A stretch of DNA of 64,000 nt, taken from assembly GCA_036268875.1 (NCBI GenBank), contig DATATI010000036.1, positions 105,380 through 169,379 on the forward strand, written 5' to 3'. Position 1 is the first letter of the stretch, and the number at the start of each line of letters is the position of its first letter. A program made the translations under genes and the position numbers. The stretch comes from Polyangia bacterium. Its GTDB lineage: Bacteria; Myxococcota_A; Polyangia; Fen-1088. Shown in pieces: positions 1 to 8,400 of this stretch. The notes beneath the pieces are model-generated. The model did not search any database. It worked only from the letters and a program-made list of their open reading frames with translations, and had not been told where the DNA came from.

Positions 1-3000
1 GGCGTCCAGCTTTCCCGAGGCGGCGAAGGTGAGGGCGACGTCGAAGGCCGACGCCAGCGACCACAACGCTTCGGGATCGAGGCCGCGCGGCTCCGCGAAT
101 GCCGGCGCGCGCAGATCGGCGGCGGTGAGGACGGCGGTGTCGCTGGTGCTGCCGGCCAGGCGCCGCTCGGCCTGCACGCTGTCGGTGACGCGAACGTTGG
201 GCAGATCGACGAAGGTGAGCCCGGCCGGCGGGGCGCTCGCCAGGGCGGCGCGCACCGCTGCCAGCGTGGCGTCGTCGCCCAGCGCTTGCACCGCTGGCGC
301 CGCTGCCGGCACCGGCGCCGGCGCGCGCGTGCCCAGGACGACGTCATAGCGAAAACGGTTCATCTCGTTGCCGGCGCGGCCGCGCTTGAGCGACAGCGCT
401 GCCCATTTGATCGCCGGCAGCCGCGCACCCAGGATCTCCGGCGAGAAGAAGCGCGGGTCGATGGCCAGCTCGGCGTCCTGCAGGCGTCGGCGATCGATGC
501 GGCGGCGCAGCTCGTCGGCGGTGGCGTCGTCGGCGGCGCGGCCGAGCTCGATCCAGGCGTGCTGGGCCGGCAGCAGGCCCAGGTGGCGCACGTCGCCGAC
601 GAAGATCGATCCGCCCGGGCCGAGCACGCGGATGGCGTGCTCCAGCACGCGCAGCAAATACCCTGCGTCCGGGAAATACTGCACCACCGAATTGATGACC
701 ACGGTGTCGAAGTGTCCGGCGGGCAGCGACGACAGCTCGGCGGCCTCGCCTTGCTTCAAGGTCACCTGCGCCAGCGCCCGCTGCTGCACCTTGCGCTGCA
801 ACCGCCCCAGCACCGTCGCAGAAAAATCGACGCCCACGTATTCCTCGCAGCCGGGCCCGAGGCGCAGCAGCAACAGGCCGGCCCCGCACCCGAGCTCCAG
901 AATGCGCCGCGGTTTCAAGGCGGCGATGCAGGCCACGGTGTGCCCGACCCATTCGCGCATCTCCTCGGCGGGGATGGGCGCGCCGGTGACGCTGCTGGTC
1001 CACCCGGTGAAATCGTCGTCGGACGCCGCGGCGCCGGTGTGGTCGGTTGCTCCCTCGGCGATCTGGCCGTAGGTCTCGTCCCAGATGGCGCGCCAGCGCC
1101 GCACGTCGGCGCCGTCGTCGGCGGCGCGGGCGGCGGGCGCGGCGGCGGGCGCCTCGTCGCGCGGCACCACGTAGGCGCACAGGCGTTTGTCGCCCGGAAG
1201 ATCTTCGCGCGCGAGCACCACCACCTCGCGCACCGCCGGGTGGGCGCCGATGGCCGCCTCGATCTCGCCGAGCTCGATGCGGTAGCCGCGGATCTTCACC
1301 TGGTGATCGATGCGGCCGAGAAAGTCGATGGTGCCGTCGGGGCGATAGCGGGCCAGATCGCCGGTGCGGTACAGGCGCGCGCCGGGATCGGCGCCGGGAA
1401 AGGGATCAGCGACGAAGCGCTCGCGGGTGAGATCGGCGCGGCCGAGATAGCCGCGCACCACGCCGTGACCGCCGATGAGCAGCTCGCCGGCCACGCCCAC
1501 CGGGCACGGCTGCATCTGCCCGTCGACGATGAAGATGCGGGTGTTGGCGATGGGCCGCCCGACGGTGATGCGGGCGCCGTCGCGCGGGACCAGCGCGGTT
1601 GTCGACCAGACGGTGGTCTCGGTGGGGCCGTACATGTTCAAGATCTGTCCGCGCACCAAGGTACCGAGACGCTGCGCCAGCGCCGATGACAGCGCCTCGC
1701 CGCCCAGCAGCAGCTTGTCCAGATGCCCCAGCGCATCGGCGGTGGCCGGATCGTCCAGCAGCACCTGGGCCAGCGACGGCGTGCACTGCAGGTGCGTGAC
1801 CCCGTACCGGCGAATCAGCGCCGCCACCGACGGATCGTCGTCATCGTCGCCGACACTGCTGGCGCTGGTGATGGTCGCCGCCGGCGGTTGATTGGCCCGC
1901 GCCCGCACCTGGTCGAGAAAGCGCAGGCTGTCCAGCACCACGTCGGCGTCCACGCCAAAGTCGATCAAGCAGGCGATCTCGTCGACGCCGACGGCGCGCA
2001 GCTTGTCCACCATCCGCAGGCAGCGCTCGGGCGTGCCGAACAGGCCACTCGTTTCGAAATAGCGCTCGAAGGCGTGCGCCATCAGTGCTTCGTCTTCTTC
2101 GGCGGTCAGCTCGCGCAGGGGCGCGCCCTCGGCGGCGCCGTGGTTGGCCCCACCGGGCTGGGCGAAGGCGGGGAACTGCCAGCGGGTCTGCTTGATGAGA
2201 TCGGTCGAGGTGGCCAGATACGCCAGGAACGGCCCGCGCACACGCGCCCGCACCTCGGCCAGGTCGGCGCCGACGAAGGTGTGCAGCATCAGGCTGACGG
2301 TCCCTTGTCCCGGCCGCTGGGCGCGCGCGGTTCGGTACACCGCCAGTTTTTGCCGCAGATCCTCCAGCGACTGACCCAGCATGTTGGTCAGCACGTTGGC
2401 CCCCATCTCGCCGGCGGCGCGAAAAGTGTCAGGGCTGCCCGCCGCCGTCAGCCAGATGGGTGGATCGGTCTGCAGCGGCGGCGGAAGGATCTTTACGGTG
2501 ATGGCGCTGCCGTTGCCGCTGCGGGCGGGGATCGATTCGCCCCGCCATAAGGCGCGGATGGTTTCCAGACTGCGCAGCATGATCGCCTTGCGATCGGCGT
2601 AGCGATCGGGCGCCAGCGCGAAGTCGTTGGCGTGCCAGCCCGAGGCGAACGACAGCCCGACCCGACCACCCGAAAGATTGTCGACCACCGACCACTCCTC
2701 GGCGACGCGAATCGGATCGTGCAGCGGCAACACCACGCTGCCGGCGCGCAGCTGGATGCGTGTGGTGATGGTGGCCAGGGCGGCGCTGGTGATCGCCGGG
2801 TTGGGATAAAGGCCGCCGAAGGCGTGAAAGTGCCGCTCGGGCGTCCACACGGCGGCGAAGTCGTGGGCGTCGGCGAAGCGCGCGCCTTCCAGCAACAACC
2901 GATAGCGATCGCGCGCCGACCCGCCGGCGTCGGCGGCGAAATAGAACAGGCTGAAGTCCATCTTGCGCGTCGGCGCGCCGGCGCTGATCGTCGGCGCGGT

Positions 3001-5484
3001 ATCGGGTTGTGGTGGGGCTTGGGCTTGCGCCGAGGCGCGGGTCAGGGCCGCCCGATCGCGCTCGGGCGCGATCACCACTTGAAAGCCGCGAGCCAACGTC
3101 CACAGCAGCTCCAGCACCGAGATGTCGAAAGACAGGCTGGTGACCGCCAGCCAGACACCGGGCCCGGCGGCCGGGTCCAGCACGGCGTCCATCCCGGCGA
3201 AGAAGTTGATGACGTTGCGGTGCTCGATCATCACCCCCTTGGGGCGGCCGGTGGAGCCCGATGTAAAAATAACGTAAGCCAGGTTCTCGGGCCGGGCGGT
3301 GGCCGCGGGCAGCGCCGGGCCGGGATCGCCGCCGGACGGCAGCTCATCCAGCGCGATGATGGTCGTGGTGGTGGCATGAGCGGGCAGGCGCGCGGTCAGC
3401 CGCGCTTGCGTCACCACCACCCGGGCGGCGCTGTCCTCCAGCATCATCGCCAGGCGTTCATCGGGATAGCTGGGATCCAGCGGCATGTAGGCCCCGCCCG
3501 CTTTCAAGATCGCCAGCAACGCCACCGCCAGCTCCAGCGAGCGTTCGACGAAGATGCCGGCCAGGACATCCGGTCCCACGCCCAGCACGCGCAGCCGCCG
3601 GGCCAGATCATCGGCGCGGCGCTCCAGCTCGGCGTAGGTCAGCGAGCGGCCGCCGAACACCACCGCGATTGCATCCGGGGTGCGCGCCGCTTGCTCGGCG
3701 ATGACGTCGTGGACACAGCGATCGGCGGGATAGCGAGTCTGCGTGGCGTTCCAGTCGACCAGCAGCCGCCGGCGATCGTCGGCGCTGAGCAACGGGTGTT
3801 CGCTGATCGGACGCGCCCGATCGGCTAGCGCCGCAGTCAGCAATGAGCTGAGCTGCCGGCCCAGGCCGGCGACCAAGGCCGCGTCGACGACGTCGGGCGC
3901 GAAGACCCACTCGACCGAGTCGGAAGCGCCGGGGTCGATCACCAGCGCCAGGTCGAAGGCGCCCAGGGCGGCCGTCGGATCGCCGGCGGCGCTGTCGCCG
4001 TCACCCACGATCACGGCCACCGGGAACGCGCGTTGCTCGGCGGTGGTGGCGCGCAAGGCTGGCTGGCGCTGGTACAGGTCCGCGGTGTACGGGAGTCGGG
4101 CGCGGACCATCGTGCGTTCGGCGCGCACCGCCGCCAGCCAGGCGTCGAACGAAGCGTCGACCGTCGCCGTCAGGCGCAGCGGCACCGCGGGCGCGAACAG
4201 CCGCCCAGCATTGACGTCGCCGCCCAGCAGGCGCCCGAGCTCGGCATCGCGATAGGCCACGTCGAACGGGCCGTCCTGGCCCAGGCGCAACAGCAATGCT
4301 CCGGCGGCGGCGAGGATCAGCTCGACACGGTGGTCGGCGCCGCTCTCGGTCGCCACGGCCGGCGGCAGCGCCGTTCGCAGGCGGGCGCGTTCGTGCGACG
4401 GGGCGGCGGGGCCGTCGGGGCCGTCGGGGCCATTGGCGCGCACGCTGGCCGGAACGCCCGCGGGGTGCGCCGTCGTCAAGCGTTGGATCCAGAACGATTC
4501 GTGGCGCGCGGCTGCCGCGTCCAGATCACCCAGCCACTGGGCAGCGGCCGGAGCCAGCACCGACAGCGCATCGCCCTCGCGCATTCCCAGGGCGGCGGCC
4601 AGCGCGCGCGGGGTCAGCGGCTGTCCGTCGAGCGTGGCCGCCGATCGGATCGCCAGCGGGCCGGTCGCTGTTCCGACGGTGAACGCGTCGTCGGAGATGC
4701 GGCCCACCACACCGGGTGACAGGACGGCGGTTGCCTTGTTCGCCGCGGCCAGCGTCGTCACCACCGCCGCGCCGTCGCGCGAAATGATCTTCGGTAGACC
4801 CAGCGGGTTCGCCTCCGATCCGAACGACAGCGCGCGCACCAGCGCATCCAGCTCGGCCCCTGGACGATCCCAGGCCAGCACCGACGCCGCCGCCGGCCGC
4901 CGCTGGCGCGGAAAATAACTGCGCGCCGCCGCGTCCTGGGGGCGCGGCGACAGACGCCCCGAGGTGAGATCGCCCAGCAGCGCCTGGAACGACGCCAGCG
5001 CGGCGTCGTGGCACTTGGTGTTCAGGCTCAGCGCGGTCTCGTCGGCGGCGATGGCGATGGATTGCTGCGCCAGAATGTTGCCGCCGTCCACCCGCTCGGT
5101 CATCTCGTGCCAGGTGACGCCGTGGCTGCGTTCGCCGGCAATGATCGCCCACGACGTCACGTGAAAGCCGGCGTACCGGGGCAGGGGACTGTCGTGATAG
5201 TTGATGGCCGCGCGCCTGGCCAGCCGCAGGATCTCCGTCGGCGTGACGCGCGGGTTGACGATGCTGAACAGATAATCGAACGGCCGTTCGGCCAGCGCGG
5301 GCGCCAGCGCGGCGTCGGCCGGCAGACAATCGATGGCGGCGTCTTTCGCCCAGCGGGTCACGGCGTCGTTGCCGGTGACCACGGCGGCGACGCTGTGGCC
5401 GCGCGCGCGCCAGGCGTTGGCGCACGCCACCAGCAGGCCGCCTTCGCCGATGAACAGACCTCGCAGCGGGGTCGCGTCGATCAT
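1..5484 (-). CDS. Formyltransferase NRPS with monooxygenase-in-A domain and methyltransferase (3' end outside window)
   Basis: About 1828 residues are visible; the C-terminus lies beyond the left edge. Residues 1-300 are a methionyl-tRNA-formyltransferase-like domain (NYHDSPLPRYAG and RVDGGNIL carry the expected Asn/His and Asp). Residues 305-570 resemble only the second half of a condensation domain, with no HHxxxDG. An adenylation domain follows (A3 TSGSTGRPKGV near 740, FDISVLE, YGPTETT near 1283, YRTGDLARYRPDG near 1372). It is split between A4 and A5 by a luciferase-like FMN monooxygenase (about 842-1195), the MupA/Atu3671-type natural-product family. A SAM methyltransferase (LELGCGAG near 1528) follows A8. 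My read of the specificity residues is DILQLGMVW, a glycine-type code. An N-terminal F domain and no working C domain imply a chain-initiating protein, as in LgrA. The ATG overlaps the PKS stop (ATGA). The carrier domain must lie outside the window. Inferred product: N-oxygenated, methylated, possibly formylated glycine thioester. Confidence 0.9.
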   Translation of the reverse strand, partial: MIDATPLRGLFIGEGGLLVACANAWRARGHSVAAVVTGNDAVTRWAKDAAIDCLPADAALAPALAERPFDYLFSIVNPRVTPTEILRLARRAAINYHDSPLPRYAGFHVTSWAIIAGERSHGVTWHEMTERVDGGNILAQQSIAIAADETALSLNTKCHDAALASFQALLGDLTSGRLSPRPQDAAARSYFPRQRRPAAASVLAWDRPGAELDALVRALSFGSEANPLGLPKIISRDGAAVVTTLAAANKATAVLSPGVVGRISDDAFTVGTATGPLAIRSAATLDGQPLTPRALAAALGMREGDALSVLAPAAAQWLGDLDAAAARHESFWIQRLTTAHPAGVPASVRANGPDGPDGPAAPSHERARLRTALPPAVATESGADHRVELILAAAGALLLRLGQDGPFDVAYRDAELGRLLGGDVNAGRLFAPAVPLRLTATVDASFDAWLAAVRAERTMVRARLPYTADLYQRQPALRATTAEQRAFPVAVIVGDGDSAAGDPTAALGAFDLALVIDPGASDSVEWVFAPDVVDAALVAGLGRQLSSLLTAALADRARPISEHPLLSADDRRRLLVDWNATQTRYPADRCVHDVIAEQAARTPDAIAVVFGGRSLTYAELERRADDLARRLRVLGVGPDVLAGIFVERSLELAVALLAILKAGGAYMPLDPSYPDERLAMMLEDSAARVVVTQARLTARLPAHATTTTIIALDELPSGGDPGPALPAATARPENLAYVIFTSGSTGRPKGVMIEHRNVINFFAGMDAVLDPAAGPGVWLAVTSLSFDISVLELLWTLARGFQVVIAPERDRAALTRASAQAQAPPQPDTAPTISAGAPTRKMDFSLFYFAADAGGSARDRYRLLLEGARFADAHDFAAVWTPERHFHAFGGLYPNPAITSAALATITTRIQLRAGSVVLPLHDPIRVAEEWSVVDNLSGGRVGLSFASGWHANDFALAPDRYADRKAIMLRSLETIRALWRGESIPARSGNGSAITVKILPPPLQTDPPIWLTAAGSPDTFRAAGEMGANVLTNMLGQSLEDLRQKLAVYRTARAQRPGQGTVSLMLHTFVGADLAEVRARVRGPFLAYLATSTDLIKQTRWQFPAFAQPGGANHGAAEGAPLRELTAEEDEALMAHAFERYFETSGLFGTPERCLRMVDKLRAVGVDEIACLIDFGVDADVVLDSLRFLDQVRARANQPPAATITSASSVGDDDDDPSVAALIRRYGVTHLQCTPSLAQVLLDDPATADALGHLDKLLLGGEALSSALAQRLGTLVRGQILNMYGPTETTVWSTTALVPRDGARITVGRPIANTRIFIVDGQMQPCPVGVAGELLIGGHGVVRGYLGRADLTRERFVADPFPGADPGARLYRTGDLARYRPDGTIDFLGRIDHQVKIRGYRIELGEIEAAIGAHPAVREVVVLAREDLPGDKRLCAYVVPRDEAPAAAPAARAADDGADVRRWRAIWDETYGQIAEGATDHTGAAASDDDFTGWTSSVTGAPIPAEEMREWVGHTVACIAALKPRRILELGCGAGLLLLRLGPGCEEYVGVDFSATVLGRLQRKVQQRALAQVTLKQGEAAELSSLPAGHFDTVVINSVVQYFPDAGYLLRVLEHAIRVLGPGGSIFVGDVRHLGLLPAQHAWIELGRAADDATADELRRRIDRRRLQDAELAIDPRFFSPEILGARLPAIKWAALSLKRGRAGNEMNRFRYDVVLGTRAPAPVPAAAPAVQALGDDATLAAVRAALASAPPAGLTFVDLPNVRVTDSVQAERRLAGSTSDTAVLTAADLRAPAFAEPRGLDPEALWSLASAFDVALTFAASGKLDA

Positions 5485-8400
5485 GAGGCCTCCGGCTTCT
5501 TTTCCGCGGGCGGGGTCGCCGTGCCGTCGGCCGGGCGGGCCGCCGTCGCGCCCTCCACCGCTGATCGCTTGGCCCGGTACGCATCGCGCGAGAGCGCGCG
5601 CAACGGCGCTGTCTTTGCGGTCTTGGTCGGCGCCGCCGCCGCTTCGCTGGCGCGCTTCAGATCGGCGGCCAGTTCGGCGATGGTCAGCTTGGAGAACAGC
5701 GTGGACAGCGGCAGATCCAGGGCGGCGGCCTTGCGCACGCGGGTGGCTGCCTGGGTCAGCAGCAGCGAGTGACCGCCGAGCTCGAAGAAGTTGTCGTGAA
5801 TGCCGATGCGCCCGATGCCCAGGATCGGCTGCCACACGCCGGCCACCAGTCGCTGCCAGTCGTCCGACGGTTCGACGTACGCCGACGCCAGCGCGGGCCG
5901 ATCGGAGACGGCGTCCGTCGCTGCCGCGTCGCCGGCCGCAGCGCCGCCGGTGTCGGCGCTGGCCTGCGCGGCGATGGCCGCTTGCCAGCGCGCGAGATCC
6001 AGCGACGACACCACCACCTGCGCTCCCGGGCGCGCGGCCAGCACGCGGATCAGCGCTTCGATGCCTTCGGGTGGGGTCATGCCTTCGCGCAGGGCGACCT
6101 CGCGCAGGCCGGCGGCGCCTTGCGACGGATGCGTGGCGCTGGTGGCGGCGCGGGCGCCGGCGAACCCGCCGGTCTTGGCGGCGACGCGCTTCATGACAAA
6201 GCGCTTCATGACAAAGTCAGTGATCATCACCAGCGGCGCGCCGGCCGCGTCGACGATGGCCACGTCAAACGCCGCGGTGTCGGGCGATGCTCCGGCGCCG
6301 GTCGGTTTGAAGCGGACGTGGCTGTGGACCCGCGCGCCCAGCGGACGGTGGACCGTCACCTCGCCGTAGGAGAACGGCACATAGAAATCGCGATGGCCGT
6401 CGAACCCCGGGATCAGCGACTGGGCCGCGCCGGTGGCCATGTCCAGCAGCGCCGGGTGTAGCGCCACGTCGTCCAGATCGCCGGCGAAGTCGTCGGCCAG
6501 CCGCAGATCCAGCAGCGCTTCGCCGGGGCCGATGGCGATGCGGACGATGTTGGCCCAGCGCGGGCCGAAGCGCATGAAGTCCTGCACCAGACATCCGTCC
6601 TGCACCGGTTGCTGGTCACCGCAGCGGGCGCGCACCGCGGCCAGGTCCAGCGACCCGAGCGTGGCCGCGCTGCGGTTGCCGTCGCCGCCGCCGGCAACGA
6701 CGTCGACCCGGCCGACGACGTGGGTCTGCTCGGGCTCGGCGGCGGCGCTGCGGCTGGCGATGGTCAGCGCGCCGTCGCGGCGGTCGACGGTGACGGTCAG
6801 ACGGCGCGCTTCGCCGGCCGCGACGAATGGCGCGACGAAGACCAGATCGCACAACACCGTCGGGCCGGCGCCGGGCGTCTTGGCGGCGCGCGCGGCGGCG
6901 GCGCGGGCCAGCTCGACAAAACCGGTGCCGGGCATCACCGCGTGGTCGCCGTCGCGCACGACGTGTTCGCGCAGCACCCACTGGTGATCGCGTTGAAACG
7001 TTCCCGCCAGGATCAACCGGGCGTCGCTGTCTTCAATCACGTCGGGCAGCCAGGGGCCGCCCGGCCGATGATCGCCGACCGCTGCGTGCGTGCCGTCGCC
7101 CAGCCCGGACAGTTGCGCGGCCATGCCGATGTCGCGCCAGGCGCTGAAGTTGACCGCCACCGTGTACCCGGCGGTGGTGGCGTTGCGCTCGACCGCGTAG
7201 GCGTCCAGAAAGGCGTTGGCCGCGGCGTAGTCGATCTGTCCCTCGAACCCCATGAACGAGCTGACCGACGAGAACAGCACCAGCAGCGCGGGCGGATCGT
7301 CCGCCAGCGCCGCGTGCAACGCCTGCGCGCCGCGAATCTTGGTGGCGATGACGGCGTCTTCGTCGGCGCCTTGTTCCTTCAATTGCAAAAGGCCGTCGTC
7401 GATGGTTCCCGCGGCGTGAAAGACGCCGTCGATGCGGCCAAAACGCGTGCGCGCCTTCACCACCACCGCGCGCACGGCGGCGGCGTCGCGTACGTCGGCT
7501 TGCACGGCCAGGATCTGCACGCCGGGTGTTCGCTGCAGCTCTTGCAAGCGTTGGGCTACCGACGCGGAGACGGGCGAACGCCCGACCAGCACCAGCTTGC
7601 CGGCGGCGGCGCGCGCCAACCATGCCGCCGTCTCCAGTCCCACGCCGCCCAGGCCGCCGGTGACCAGGTACGTGCCTCCGCGGCGAATCGCCGTTGGCAA
7701 GGCGGCGCTGGGCGGTTCCAGGCGCGCGCGTTCGAAGGTGCGGACGAACCGTTGCGTTCCCCGATGGGCGACCACGCGCTCCGCGTCGCGCTCGGTGCGG
7801 CGCAGATCGTCCAGCTCGGCCAGCAGGCGATCGATGGCCGCGTCGCGCTGCCAGGGGCCGGCGATGCCGCCATCAATGTCAGCGGCGAAGGCGGGTGGCA
7901 GATCGACGCTGCGGGTGCGCAGGTGCGGCAGCTCGCGCGGGGCCACCAGGCAGGGACCCAGCAACAGCGCCTTTTCCGCCGCCGGCGTGGTCTCGCCGGC
8001 GATGTCGTGCAGGCGCGACGAGACCACCGCCAGCGCGGTCGGGGCTTCTTCGCCGGCCAGGGACTGGATCAGCCACAGCAGGCTGTCATAGCTTTCCGCC
8101 GCCGTGGTCTCACCGACGGTGAAAAGGTGCACGATCGCCCGCGGCGGTGTCCCGCGCCGGCGCAGCGCCTGCCACAGACGATCGCTGTCGGCGCGCGATC
8201 CGGGGGCGATGGTGAAATCGCCGTCGGCGGTCTCGGCGAACGCCGCGCCCGCTTGCACGATCACCACCGACTCTGCGCGCGCGGTCAGCTTCTTCGCCAG
8301 CGCTGCGCCGACGCCACGATCGTCGGCGAACAGCAGCCAGCTTGGTTCGATGGCGGCGGCGCTGGCGGGCAGGGCGGCTGGCAGCGGTTGCGATCGCCAG

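Noticed and set aside
286..1689. Long plus-strand open frame (467 codons) and others opposite the NRPS/PKS genes
   Set aside because: It is antisense to clear NRPS domains; the translation is Arg/Gly/Ala-rich with no family motif, as expected in GC-rich DNA.
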